From: Sporisorium sorghi
Taxonomy: Eukaryota; Basidiomycota; Ustilaginomycetes; Ustilaginales; Ustilaginaceae
Direction: 5' to 3'
NCBI GenBank assembly: GCA_023212695.1
Contig: JALCCG010000205.1
Span: forward strand, 1-38,281
DNA length: 38,281 nt
The position numbers and the translations under genes are program-made. The stretch's first letter is position 1. Each line of letters starts with the position of its first letter. Shown piece after piece: positions 9,787 to 19,477 of the stretch. Below the pieces are notes generated by a model. The model was not told the DNA's origin. It worked only from the letters and a program-made list of their open reading frames with translations, and did not search any database.

Positions 9787-9934
9787 TTTGCTCCAAAAAG
9801 TTTCTGAAGTCTAGTGCCATTGCTCAGTTTCAATGCAACGTCGTGACCCATTGTCTCGGGAGCGGTGGTGAATGTGTGCGTGTGCGTGTGTGATGCTCAA
9901 AAGCGCTGCTGTATTGTTACACATGAATGCTTCT

Positions 9935-11134
9935 CTAGACTTGTTTATGATCCCCTTGCCTCAACAGCGTCCCAGCATGAGCAGACGCCCGCTTCGCCTC
10001 TCTTTCGGTGTACCAGCTCCGCCCACCCTCGAAGATGCTCCAGCCAATCGCCGAGCTCGCTGCTTTCCTCGCGCACCGCAACCCCAACCCATCCAACAAG
10101 GCTCTTGGCCCCGACGCGGCCCAGAGATGCTTCGTCATGCCCCACACTGACGGTTTTCGAAGCGACTCTTTCCCTGCCGTTGCTGCACTGCTTGTGAGTA
10201 TCGGGTTATGCACCTGCGCAATCCGATGCAACACCTCGGGCGGCGTAGTCTGCATCCGGGTCTTGACCACATCGAACGGATGCGTCAACAACGTCGCCAA
10301 CGTCCCCGCCACCAACCCGCTGCCGCTCACGACCATCCAGTTCCCGGTGCCCAACCCGCCGTCCACCCTCTGCGATAGCGCCGCGAGATGCGTCTTGCAC
10401 GCCTCGTACAGTGCGAGGTAGAGCCCTGCGTACGGTGCGTCTCGCAGCGCAGTAGCCGTAAAGCCGTGAAAAAAACCGCGGAATCCGGACTGGGCGTGGA
10501 TCTCGCGCATGGACGAGAGGAGGGTGCGCTCGGTGGAGGCGGAGAAGTTGCTGCTCTCGAAGCGCGCTTTGACGACGGTTACGGGGGAGAGGATGAAGCC
10601 GACTGCGACGCGGGCCACGGCTCCTGTCAAGAGGTTGCCCGTAGTTGAGAGTTTGGCGAGTGTGGATGTGCCCGAGGTCTCGTTGGCGGGGAGGGCGACC
10701 GAGATCCAGGGGATCTGGCGCTGGCTCGCGATGTGGCGCAGGTGCGAGACCGAGTAGAAGTACAGCGCGACACCCGGCACGTTGCGGATCACCGTCGGCG
10801 TCGTCCCGCGCCACAAACCCTGGTAGCCCTGCGTGCGAACAATGTCCCGCGTGATCGCAACGAGCTTCGCCGTGCGCGAGGCGTACTGTGGCGCAGCTGC
10901 CGGCTGTGACGGTAACGGCCTGCTGTGATCCAGCTGCTGCAAGCGCGTCTTGAGCAAGTCGAACGGCTGCAGCAGCACGCACGACGCTAACCCGGAAACC
11001 GCACCAAACGCTAGCGTCGCATACGGCGGGATCGGCTTCGGCTTGACTGCGACGCTCCCTGCACCATTGCTGCCTGATGTGCCACTGATGGCTGCACGGG
11101 CCTCACCGCTCGAATTGCTGGCAGTGGCGGCCAT
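9935..11134 (-). CDS. HEM25: Mitochondrial glycine carrier, Hem25/SLC25A38 type
   Basis: Single exon, 399 residues. There are three mitochondrial-carrier repeats with signature motifs QPFDLLKTRLQ (residues 56-66), SPVTVVKARFE (183-193) and HPFDVVKTRMQT (285-296). The segment LWRGTTPTVIRNVPGVALYFYS (107-128) and the closing GLGLRCARKAASSAIGW (349-365) are characteristic of the Hem25/SLC25A38 branch. This carrier brings glycine into mitochondria for 5-aminolevulinate synthesis, the first step of haem formation. A Ser/Gly/Ala-rich N-terminus of about 35 residues precedes the first helix. The third repeat has about 30 extra residues (305-330) that could be a loop or hide a small in-frame intron; the frame is open throughout, so one exon is preferred. 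The basic C-terminal tail of about 25 residues is longer than usual. Confidence 0.9.
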   Translation of the reverse strand: MAATASNSSGEARAAISGTSGSNGAGSVAVKPKPIPPYATLAFGAVSGLASCVLLQPFDLLKTRLQQLDHSRPLPSQPAAAPQYASRTAKLVAITRDIVRTQGYQGLWRGTTPTVIRNVPGVALYFYSVSHLRHIASQRQIPWISVALPANETSGTSTLAKLSTTGNLLTGAVARVAVGFILSPVTVVKARFESSNFSASTERTLLSSMREIHAQSGFRGFFHGFTATALRDAPYAGLYLALYEACKTHLAALSQRVDGGLGTGNWMVVSGSGLVAGTLATLLTHPFDVVKTRMQTTPPEVLHRIAQVHNPILTSSAATAGKESLRKPSVWGMTKHLWAASGPRALLDGLGLRCARKAASSAIGWSIFEGGRSWYTEREAKRASAHAGTLLRQGDHKQV

Positions 11135-11544
11135 CGCTTGACCTGCACCCGTGATCTAGTCTGTAAAGATGTAGTCGTAGCGATACGGCATGCTTGCACG
11201 GATGTATCTGCGTCTGAAGAGGTGATGTGAAGAAGATGGTGGAAGATCGAGAAGGCTGAGCTGCAAGTCGGCTGGTTGAGGTAAGCCGACATCCGAGCCA
11301 AGCAACCGGCTTTTTTTTCAAGGGTCCTTCGCTCTTGCTTGCTTGTGTCGATCGTCTCGTTTCCGATTTTTGTATTTGTTTTTGTTTTTATTTTTTGATG
11401 TGTCATGAAATCATCCGCATCGTTTGCATTCCGGATACGCCGACCCGACTCACAAGACACCTTCTCATACGAACCTCTCACTGCTTTCCTTTGCCTCATG
11501 GATACCGGCGTGTAGCTTACTGGCAATGTATTGTCCAAGTCTAT

Positions 11545-11571
11545 AAAAAAAAAAAACAAAAAAAAAAAAAA
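11545..11571. repeat. A12-C-A14 homopolymer tract
   Basis: Two A runs of 12 and 14 separated by a C, ending 15 bp beyond the stop codon of the minus-strand Mg2+ transporter gene. In that gene's sense it is a T-rich 3' tract that could help 3' end formation. Confidence 0.9.
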
Positions 11572-11586
11572 CAGTTTTCCAAACGA

Positions 11587-13614
11587 TCAACGCTGATTGT
11601 ACCCAAGCCTCGGACTGAGCAGTTCCTCCGCCTCATCATCCTCGCTGCTTCCGTTGCCGTGCGATCTCGACGCCGAGCGCGGCTTGATCTTGGGATAGCC
11701 TTTCGCCTTGCTGCTGCTACTGCGTGTGCTGCCTCGCGGGTCACCCTCAGCAACAGTCGAGGCGGCCGCACGGATCGAGTACTCGTCATCCTCCGTCTCA
11801 GGCGTCGCATCAGGCGAGGACGAGTAGGCCGGGTTGGCCTGCTCCCACATGTTCATGATATTCGGTGCGGCGTCCGAGCGAGGCATGGTCGGTGACAGCG
11901 GCGAGTGGTGTCGAGGAGCATACGGATCCACATAGGCGTTGGAGCGTTGCGCCTGCGCCTGCGCCTGCTGCTGCTGCTGCTGTTGCGACCCGCTGCTGCC
12001 CTGCCCAGACGTTTCCGTACTGCGGCCGCTGCCATTGGAATTCTCCTTGATCGACTGCAGCGGGTTCTGGAGCGCGCCAAATCGGTTCACCGTAGGAGCC
12101 TCGCCAGCGTGATGCCCATGCGGCGAGTCGGCACCCGGCTCAAACGAGATCGTCGTGCCCCTTCGACTGGGCGTGCCAATCACAGCCGAGCCACCCGAGC
12201 TGTCGCCATGCATCCCCCGCGGTGACAGCGGCGCATCCTGCAACTGATACCTCTCAATGTGGCCAGCGCCGTGTGTGGTGAGCGGCAAGTTGTTGCGACT
12301 GCGAAGCGTATACTCGTCAGCAGCGCTGTGGTGTCGCCACGAGCTGGCCGAGCTGATACGGCGCGAGCTGCGAGCACGGATCATGGACCCCACGATGCCC
12401 ATCCCGCCTCGCACCGTGTCCAGGCCAGGATCCTCGTAGGCAGACATCTCTGACTTTTCGCCTCCGTGTGAAATGACCGAGTGGCTGGCGCGCATCAAGA
12501 GCGTCGTGTCGCGATCCAGGCCCGGCTTGTCCTGCAGCTCCTCCGGGTCGATCTTGCTCAGCTGCAGCAAGACGATACCCGCGCAGATGACCAAGAAGCC
12601 CATGACGAGCGTGACAATGTCGATGACTGTGGCGTTGAGCCCTTGTTGCAGGATGATCGAGGTGATGAGCGTAGCACCGGTGAAGATCACGTAGTACGTC
12701 GGTGTGACGGTGGCAGTGTTGAACAGCTCGAGCGCCTTGTTGAGGTAGTTGATCTCGACCAGCAGCGTGACCACGACGAAGCCGAGCAGAAAGTAGATGA
12801 ACCAGTGCTTGAACTGGTTCTGGCCTCGAATCGAGAGCAGGATGGCGGATCCCAGACCCGAGGTGACGCTGACGCTGAGTCCACCGATGAGACTGCAGAC
12901 GGTGATGTAGATCATCATGCTCTTCTTGCCATACTTGGGCGCGAACACAAAGATGAGCACCAACGACGCCACGATGCAGACGCCCGCCCAGGTGAGGAAT
13001 CCTGGCGCGAGGAAGAGCTTTTGGAACTCGGTGATCTTGCCGCCGACGTGCGAAGTAGGTGCGTTGAGCGCGATGATGACCGAGCCGACGATGCAGAGGA
13101 AACAGCCCACTTTGCCGAACAAGGTGAGCTTCTCCTTGAGAAAGATGGACGAGAGCACGGCGCAAATGACGACGGAAAGAGCACCCAGCGGCGTGACGAG
13201 GACAGCATCGGCAAAGGCGTAGGCAACAAAATTGAAGATCTCGCCAAAGACCATGACGATCATGCCTGACCACCACATGGGCGATTTGAGGTAGGCGTGA
13301 CCCTCGCCGGCTGCTGTCTCGTACTTTTTCTGGGCAGCAAGTAGACCTTTCTTCTTGAAGACGAAAGAAGAGCCGATGAGGAAGCCCGAGCCGACGGCTA
13401 GAGCCAGGCCGATGTATTTGAAGGCCGGGGGGTTGGCTTCATTGCCGGATGCGATTGCACTTTCGGATGAAAGGGCGGCGGATGCAGAGGCGATGGCTTT
13501 GGAAAGCGAATGCACCGCCGACGAAGCCGATGCTTTGGCGGCATCCGCAGCATCTAGCGAGGATGTTGCTGCGGCGGTGGCAGTTGAGGTTATTGTCGCG
13601 ACTGTGGAAGACAT
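11587..13614 (-). CDS. NIPA-type magnesium transporter
   Basis: Single exon, 675 residues. Residues 64-352 form the NIPA (DUF803) membrane domain with about nine hydrophobic spans. The conserved features are FKYIGLALAVGSGFLIGSSFVFKKKGL (64-90), the DAVLVTPLGALSVVICAVLSS stretch with EKLTLFGKVGC (136-171), and LNKALELFNTATVTPTYYVIFT (291-312). Family members move Mg2+ across plasma or endosomal membranes. The N-terminal 60 residues are Ala/Ser-rich. The C-terminal tail of about 320 residues is predicted disordered, rich in Ser/Arg/His and Gly, with a Q7 plus alternating AQ run near 544-556 and acidic segments near the end; it may carry regulation or sorting signals. Many fungal NIPA proteins have such tails. 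It lies in tandem behind the Hem25 gene on the same strand. Confidence 0.92.
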   Translation of the reverse strand: MSSTVATITSTATAAATSSLDAADAAKASASSAVHSLSKAIASASAALSSESAIASGNEANPPAFKYIGLALAVGSGFLIGSSFVFKKKGLLAAQKKYETAAGEGHAYLKSPMWWSGMIVMVFGEIFNFVAYAFADAVLVTPLGALSVVICAVLSSIFLKEKLTLFGKVGCFLCIVGSVIIALNAPTSHVGGKITEFQKLFLAPGFLTWAGVCIVASLVLIFVFAPKYGKKSMMIYITVCSLIGGLSVSVTSGLGSAILLSIRGQNQFKHWFIYFLLGFVVVTLLVEINYLNKALELFNTATVTPTYYVIFTGATLITSIILQQGLNATVIDIVTLVMGFLVICAGIVLLQLSKIDPEELQDKPGLDRDTTLLMRASHSVISHGGEKSEMSAYEDPGLDTVRGGMGIVGSMIRARSSRRISSASSWRHHSAADEYTLRSRNNLPLTTHGAGHIERYQLQDAPLSPRGMHGDSSGGSAVIGTPSRRGTTISFEPGADSPHGHHAGEAPTVNRFGALQNPLQSIKENSNGSGRSTETSGQGSSGSQQQQQQQAQAQAQRSNAYVDPYAPRHHSPLSPTMPRSDAAPNIMNMWEQANPAYSSSPDATPETEDDEYSIRAAASTVAEGDPRGSTRSSSSKAKGYPKIKPRSASRSHGNGSSEDDEAEELLSPRLGYNQR
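11949..11985. repeat. CAG-type trinucleotide/hexamer repeat in the Mg2+ transporter gene
   Basis: On the plus strand GCGCCT copies are followed by CTG copies. On the coding strand they encode a Q7 run followed by alternating Ala-Gln residues. The tract lies in the disordered tail and is a likely site of length variation. Confidence 0.85.
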
Positions 13615-15661
13615 TGTGAAGAGCCAGAGCGCGATGGCTCCGCTTTGAAGATGGAGCTTGCGTTGCTGATCTGAGGTTCAAGGCAATGGTGATGCAGATG
13701 CAGATGCAGTGCGCAGGTGGGGTGCAAGATGGAAGCAAAAGAGGATAAAGCTCGACCAGCGAGTGCAGCAGTCTGTGAATGGAGGAGGGTCTTGGTAGAT
13801 GCGATTCTAGAGGTGTCAAGAGTGGATGGCGTTCAAGTGACGTCGGTGGATGCTGTTGTAGACAGACTCGTGGAATCTTCCGGGTGAGACCAGAAGAACG
13901 GAGGTCGATTGGCGTAGAAGCGTCCAAATGGAAATGTCGCGCGAGATGGGCTGAAACCAAATGCGCCCCGGTGAGCTTGGACGCGATCGCGATTCGACGA
14001 GCCTGAGATAGAACACGACAGTCGAAGTAGCGCTCTGAGGGCTAGGAATGAAGATGGAGCGGTGGAGATGGTGGTGAGGAGAGTCGTCGAAGCCAATCCA
14101 TGACAAAGGTGTTGGTTGGTGAGCTCGTCTTTTGGCTCGCTTATTGAAGCATGCTGAGAGAGGGGGCCTCAAGCTGGCAAAGGGAAGCCAGGAAATTGAA
14201 ATTTGATTTTGAGTCTATGCAAGCGCAACCCCGCGTGTTGGTTTTCTGCTGCTCACCCTCTTTCAGGCAATTCGACGCGTGCTGCAGCTGCTGCAAGAAA
14301 GCGGTGCAAGAAGCACAGCGCACACCGTCTCTGCATGCCGCTCGGCCTTGCCATGAGCCTAAAAGCTGCTGCTTCTCAAGTGTGTGCCTTGTCGGCAACT
14401 CTGCTTTGGGGCTGCATGCACGTTTGGCTCTGGAAAAGCTGGCTCCTTTTTCTTTTTCTTTTTTTTTTTTTTAGCAAGCCTTCTGCGCCGCTTCTGTTGA
14501 ACTCAAAGTGAGGGCGCAAGCGAGCAAACAATCTCGACAGCGCTCTAGAACATTGCGCCCATCGAAGGCGGTCCGAGTGCAACAGGAAAGCTAAATCAGT
14601 GTCGGCCCCTTGTCCTGTCCATCACACGGGCTAGGCAAGTGGAAGCACAAACATAGGGGCTCGTCTCCATCTGCCAAAGTGATAGCAGACTCGAGATGGA
14701 TTGTCTTGCACCGCTCTTGTTTTCATAAAAGGTCTTGCCGATTGCTTGGCGATCAAGCAGTTTGTACGCGAGTGCTTGCACCGCCTTGAGGTTGCAACTG
14801 CCAGCAGCAAGATGGAGCCGAGACCTTGATGCAAAGAAAAACGTCGCTCGACGAGATGTAGATCGCAATCGCGATACATGAACTTCGAAAAGCCCCGATT
14901 TGGGCTTCTGTAGGGTCTAACAAGATGGCGATGCGAAAAAAATCCAGGCTGAACGCAGGCGTGAATCCACTGTGCATGCGCCAAGTTGCAGTCGGAGCTT
15001 GGCCGCGGTAAAACTTAGCTCTTCACACAAGCACTCTGGCCACTTCAGAGTCACTTTGGTCTGCCTGTTGTCACGTCTCTTGAAGCAGAAGTGAGTCGGG
15101 GTCGATGAAGGGAAGCATCATATACTACATGGTATCAGGCGGACGGACATCAAAGGGAAGGATATCGATACGACGATCGGGTTGAGAGGACGAAGCAGTT
15201 CTTGCACGATTGCAGCCTCAAATGACGAGATGAGCCGCCTGTTTTACCGACCACTCACATCCGTCCCGGTCGCCCCTTTTTGTTGCCCGCCTTCTCCGCG
15301 CTGTACCGCGACTGTTTGCTACAGTATGTTAGCCATCGATGCGATCGACTCGAAAGTTTTGTAAATTTGCTGTAGCTCGCTTTCTCTGTTTGTCGTTCCT
15401 GTCCAATCGATTGGCGCTGGCTGAGCTGCAGTTCATTTGCCATGCAGAAAAAAAAGGCAAGCGGGCCAAGATCGGCATTTTTCCGACAACCCACACCCGC
15501 CGCAGTAGAGGACAGCTTGTTTGAGAAATTTGAACAACACACGGACCATGTGCCTCGCTTCCTTGCTCAAACTGCTGCTGCTCCCTTAGGCACATTATCG
15601 TCGTCTCGAGTCGCTTCTTTTGCTTCAAACCGCCACCACCATCATCTGTCGTCCACTCACA
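13615..15661. other. Gene-free divergent spacer between the Mg2+ transporter and sulfotransferase-like genes
   Basis: Two kilobases without a supported gene. It should contain both promoters. I see a T-rich tract at 14447-14472 and short Gln-codon-like GCA/CTG stretches, but no tRNA, no transposon signature and no open frame with recognisable protein features. The length is notable, because most spacers in the window are under 1 kb. Confidence 0.5.
14447..14472. repeat. T-rich tract
   Basis: Twenty-six bases made of T runs broken only by single C residues, ending in a T14 run. Intergenic. Confidence 0.9.
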
Positions 15662-16651
15662 ATGTCGTCGTCCGAACACCCCCTACCCATCGTCATCTGG
15701 GTGCACCCACGCTCGTGCTCCACCGCCTTTGAGCGCTCGCTCATGCAGCGGCCCGACACGGTCGTCTTCCACGAGCCCATCGGTGACCCCTTCTACCTCG
15801 GCAAGGACCGCCCTTGTCGCCGTTTCAGCGACGAACACGCCAAGGCCTCGGGTAACTACGACCTGACCGTCACCGAGGTGCTCGAAAAAGTGCTCAACCC
15901 GACCAAGGACGATCTGGCCAAACACAAGTCGTGGCCGCCCAAGTATGTTTTCCTCAAGGACATGGGGCAGTGTCTCTTCCCCGCCGACTTGCTGCACCAG
16001 CTGCATCCGGAGTCCAAAGTCTTCCCTGCCCCCGCGGCGGCGACGGCGAGCACGTCCAAGCCGTTTGACATCAATGCGCCTGTCATCGAGAACCCCACCG
16101 CGGTGCCCACGTCTGTGCTCAAGCGATTCCGACACTCGTTCCTCATCCGCACGCCCGAAAAGTCGATCCCGAGCTACTGGAAGTGCGTCCAGGAGGGTGC
16201 GTCCGGCTGGGAGTTCTGGGACCAGGCCGACGCCGGATACGTCGAGCTCAAGATCCTCTACGACTGGATCTCGAATCCCAATTCGACTTTCAACACCGAG
16301 GCGGGCGACGAGTACGCCGTGCAGCAGCCGCAGCCTCCCCCGCTGCTTGACGCGTCGACGCTGCTCGCCCACCCGGACCACGCGATCAAGAGCTACTGCG
16401 ACGCTATGGGTATTCCGTTTGCGCCCGAGATGCTCAGCTGGGACTCGGGGCCGGTTGACGAGTGGGCCAAATGGGGTGGGTACCACAATGCCGCTGAGAA
16501 CTCAACCGGATTCAAAAAGGAGGCACCGGCGACACCACAGCAAGGCGACAAGCCCAATCCCAAGATCGCAGAGCATCTGCAGAGCGCCGTCGACGCGTGC
16601 AACGGGCCGTATCAGTACTTGCTCTCGAAAGCGACGATTCGTTCGCCCTGA
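15662..16651 (+). CDS. Sulfotransferase-fold P-loop protein
   Basis: Single exon, 329 residues. The ATG at 15662 (context CACAATGTCG) is the first in frame. The N-terminal strand-loop IVIWVHPRSCSTAFERS (residues 10-26) resembles the 5'-phosphosulfate loop of sulfotransferases. FLIRTPEKSIPSYWK (160-174), with Arg163 and Ser168, resembles the 3'-phosphate-binding motif for PAPS. FHEPIGDPFYLG (36-47) is typical of a fungal and plant group of sulfotransferase-like proteins of unsettled substrate, some mislabelled as aminotransferases. A Pro/Ala/Thr-rich insert sits at 121-151 and a Pro/Gln-rich one near 228-238. No signal peptide is visible, so it is probably cytosolic. Actual sulfotransferase activity is not shown. 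It converges on the adenosine deaminase gene, with 139 bp between stops. Confidence 0.78.
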   Translation: MSSSEHPLPIVIWVHPRSCSTAFERSLMQRPDTVVFHEPIGDPFYLGKDRPCRRFSDEHAKASGNYDLTVTEVLEKVLNPTKDDLAKHKSWPPKYVFLKDMGQCLFPADLLHQLHPESKVFPAPAAATASTSKPFDINAPVIENPTAVPTSVLKRFRHSFLIRTPEKSIPSYWKCVQEGASGWEFWDQADAGYVELKILYDWISNPNSTFNTEAGDEYAVQQPQPPPLLDASTLLAHPDHAIKSYCDAMGIPFAPEMLSWDSGPVDEWAKWGGYHNAAENSTGFKKEAPATPQQGDKPNPKIAEHLQSAVDACNGPYQYLLSKATIRSP

Positions 16652-16790
16652 TTTCCGTGCGCACGCTTGTACATCATCATCCCACAAATCACAGTCAGCT
16701 CAAGGAGCGCTCACATGCGCATCAAAATGTGTCTACATTCCTTCCGTTGCAACAACCACATTGAGCAAAAATGAGAGATCTACGCCCGAA

Positions 16791-18464
16791 TCACTGCTTG
16801 GCCACATGTCCATACTCCTGCAAAAACCACGCAATGAACTTGCTCCACCTCCTATCCCAATCGTCAAACATGACCTTCTTGCTCGCCTCGTCCACCAGCG
16901 TATGCTGGATCGAGCGCCTGGCGAGTGCCGCGAGCGAAACAAGCGACGTGGCCTTGGAGCTAATCACCAGCTGGTAAAAGTCGTACGACAGGCCGAAATT
17001 CTCAAAGATGCTCGGGTCGTCGGACGACAGCGCCACAGGCACATTCCTGTTGAGCAGCGCGAGCAGGCTTGGGTGCGAGCAGATGGACGCGGTATACCCC
17101 AGCACCTGGTTCGAGATGGGGCAGATCTCGACGCAAATGTCGCGCTCCTTCACCATATCCGTCAGAACCGGGTGTCGAGCCAGCGAGACGCCGTGGCCGA
17201 TACGTTTTGTGCCGAGCAGCAGCGCATCGTACAGGTTGAGATCCGCATCTCCGCCGTCCTCCAACGTCTCGCCCGCATGGAAGACAAACGGGATCTCCAC
17301 GCCTTCCTCCTTGCACCGCTGCTGGAACCGCAGCAGCTCCGGGATATACGCTTTCAGCGGCAGCAGCGGGTCCTCGTGCCCGACCAGATCAAAGCCCACA
17401 ATCCACTCCGGAAACTTTTTCTTGAGCATAAGACAGTCCTCGAGGAACCAGCGCAGCTTGTCGTTGTCCACGAAGCGCACCGTCGTGTAGATGATCTTGG
17501 CGTCGACAAAGCTGCCGTCCGTGATCTCGCTCTTGACCTCCTCGACGGCCTCGATGAAGGTGCGCACCCACTCTTCGTGCCCGAGGTCGGGCGTGCCGTC
17601 GCGACGCACCATGAACTCGGTGAGAAAGTTGATGCGCGTCTCGGTGTACGAAATGCCGTCGCGTGCGTGCGAGCGTAGTAGTTCCTTGGTGTAGGCTTTG
17701 AGCGTAGGCTCGTAGCCGATGAGGCCGGCGATGACGCCGAAGGTGGACCGGAACTTGGCCCAGGCCTGCTTGCTGTTGGTGATGGCGGGAACGGCTTGGT
17801 GCGGGGTCAGGGTCATGAGCGCGTGTGCGTAGGCGTCGAATGCGAGGCCTCGATCCGAGGTATCGTCGGTCTCGTTGTGTGTGCTGTCTCCATTCGGCTG
17901 TGTTTTTGGCTCTAGCGAGTACGGGTGTGGGTAGGGGAAGGACTCGCGGGTGTCATGGAAGCTGACCCACGTGCCAGGCACGTAGTCGTTCGAGTAGATG
18001 CTTGTTTTGGATCGCTCCGTCCCCTCTGGCAAGACCAAAAACTCGACCGTTGCCTTCCACAGCGCCTCGGGCGTCGACAGCGGCACATCTGTCTTCATCG
18101 CCATCCCCGGCGTCTTTTTCGCATGCTCGAGCAGGAACTTTGTATCCACCGTCCCATCGAAGTGACAATGCAGAAGCGCGCCTTTCGGCATGCGCCGCAC
18201 AGCGTTCCACACCTCTGACGGTTGGCCGAGACCGTTCTTCTTGGCTCCGTGAAAGTCCATGCCTGCAAAGGTATCGAGGTCTCCTTCCTTTTCCCACGTC
18301 GACTGCAATTCGGCATCGCGCAGGCGGGTGAAGATGGTGTTGGCACGTGCTTCGTCGGATGACATGCTGGATAGAGCCGCATGGTCGTATCGCAGAGCGG
18401 CCTCTTTGGCCTTGAGTGCCTCGACTGCCTGCACGTGGGCGTCCACTGCTGATGTTGTTGCCAT
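16791..18464 (-). CDS. Adenosine deaminase, ADGF/ADA2 (CECR1) type, without signal peptide
   Basis: Single exon, 557 residues. The metal-dependent deaminase motifs are complete: MPKGALLHCHFDG with zinc ligands His99 and His101, FHAGE (His396, catalytic Glu399), RIGHG (421-425), VEICPISNQVL (445-455) and SSDDPSIF (480-487) with the paired Asp482/483. The motif wording and the long N-terminal region before the first His pair match ADGF/ADA2 rather than classical ADA (about 350 residues). Animal ADA2 is secreted, but this protein starts with a charged, non-hydrophobic segment and should be intracellular. Expected reaction: adenosine (or deoxyadenosine) to inosine and ammonia in purine salvage. 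A family-specific insert at about 188-205 is polar and probably a surface loop. A strict adenosine preference cannot be read from the sequence. Confidence 0.88.
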   Translation of the reverse strand: MATTSAVDAHVQAVEALKAKEAALRYDHAALSSMSSDEARANTIFTRLRDAELQSTWEKEGDLDTFAGMDFHGAKKNGLGQPSEVWNAVRRMPKGALLHCHFDGTVDTKFLLEHAKKTPGMAMKTDVPLSTPEALWKATVEFLVLPEGTERSKTSIYSNDYVPGTWVSFHDTRESFPYPHPYSLEPKTQPNGDSTHNETDDTSDRGLAFDAYAHALMTLTPHQAVPAITNSKQAWAKFRSTFGVIAGLIGYEPTLKAYTKELLRSHARDGISYTETRINFLTEFMVRRDGTPDLGHEEWVRTFIEAVEEVKSEITDGSFVDAKIIYTTVRFVDNDKLRWFLEDCLMLKKKFPEWIVGFDLVGHEDPLLPLKAYIPELLRFQQRCKEEGVEIPFVFHAGETLEDGGDADLNLYDALLLGTKRIGHGVSLARHPVLTDMVKERDICVEICPISNQVLGYTASICSHPSLLALLNRNVPVALSSDDPSIFENFGLSYDFYQLVISSKATSLVSLAALARRSIQHTLVDEASKKVMFDDWDRRWSKFIAWFLQEYGHVAKQ

Positions 18465-19202
18465 CCTCTCTATGCGATATCGTCGATCTTCTATGTTTGA
18501 TCCTCTATTATCGGTCGTCTATCGTCTATGTTCTATCGTCTATTGAATGTATGGAGGTGAAGAGATGGTGGTATAAGTTCAAGCGATAACGAGCACAAAA
18601 GTCCGTGTCGCGTGAGCACCAGCGGATCCTCGGAAGCCGAGTTCTTCGAAAAAAAATCGGGCGGTTCGGTTTTGGCCGAACTTGACGCCGTTTTGACGCA
18701 GCTTATCAACGCCGTTCAAAAATTGCGTCCCTTAGACACGGCTACGCAACTCACCCGTCAACACCCCGCAGACAAGAGAACTTCTCATCGAACACTGTGA
18801 CTGAACATCAATTTCAAACACGGGACAATTGGATCAAAGAGACGTGGGTCCGTCTACTGGAACGAAGGCGCCTTGGGGTGTTTGACCCAGTCGATAACGC
18901 CGAACTCTTGCGCCGGAAGACCTGTGATGCCAGAAGCTCCGTGAGGTCAGCAACGTGCCATCGAGTGGAAGATGGTTTGCCGAGCCAAGCTGGTGGAGGC
19001 TTCTGCTCGGCTTCTCCGCGGATCACCGATTTTTTCACCTCCACCTCCACCTCCACGTTGTCCGGTGTTTGGAAATCCCCGATGAGATTCAACAAAATCT
19101 TGAATCGGACGATTTGGACAAGAGGCTTGGCCTGCGTCTCGGGTTCGAGCGTCATCGAGCGTCGAACTGCAGAACAGGCAGCGGGTCAACCATCGAGAAA
19201 TG

Positions 19203-19261
<59 letters not shown>

Positions 19262-19477
19262 CAAAAGCAGCTGCTGACAGCGACGAGCCAATGCTCTCCA
19301 CTCTCGGCCAACTCGTGAACCAAATTTAGATTCACGCTGACCGACCGACCAGTGGTCGACGACCCACCACCTCGCACCGTCACCACATCCATCCATCACC
19401 CGACCCCCACCAAAAACACAGCACGAATAGCGAACCCTCATCGTTCGCAACAACGGTGCCAAAACCATCTGCGCGGT
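18465..19477. other. Divergent spacer between the adenosine deaminase and membrane-protein genes
   Basis: About 1 kb with no supported gene. Just upstream of the deaminase ATG lies a degenerate repeat of TCTATCGTCTATG-like units (about 18508-18545). The A58 tract at 19203-19260 has its own entry. No tRNA or other RNA gene was recognised. Confidence 0.5.
19203..19260. repeat. A58 homopolymer
   Basis: Fifty-eight uninterrupted A residues, 218 bp upstream of the membrane-protein ATG. There is no target-site duplication or adjacent retroelement sequence to suggest a retroposed poly(A) tail, so simple slippage expansion is the likely origin. The exact length may be a sequencing estimate. Confidence 0.9.

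Noticed and set aside
10180..10225. A small intron in the third repeat of the Hem25 gene
   Set aside because: A GTGCAT...CAG stretch of about 40 nt exists, but it is shorter than every other intron here, the frame is open through it, and the donor is weak. It remains possible.
12481..13269. A 262-codon plus-strand frame rich in Asp, Glu and Arg inside the Mg2+ transporter gene
   Set aside because: It is the reverse complement of transmembrane-coding sequence; the composition is an artefact of that.
16652..16773. Stop-codon readthrough of the sulfotransferase-like gene giving a peroxisomal form, as known for some smut enzymes
   Set aside because: The stop is TGA TTT, not the leaky TGA CTA context. 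The extension of about 40 codons ends in QK, not a PTS1 tripeptide. Extensions of the START, MoaE and deaminase genes were also checked and show no PTS1.
19203..19260. A58 as the poly(A) tail of a retroposed gene
   Set aside because: No coding remnant precedes it on either strand and no flanking target-site duplication was seen; slippage is simpler.
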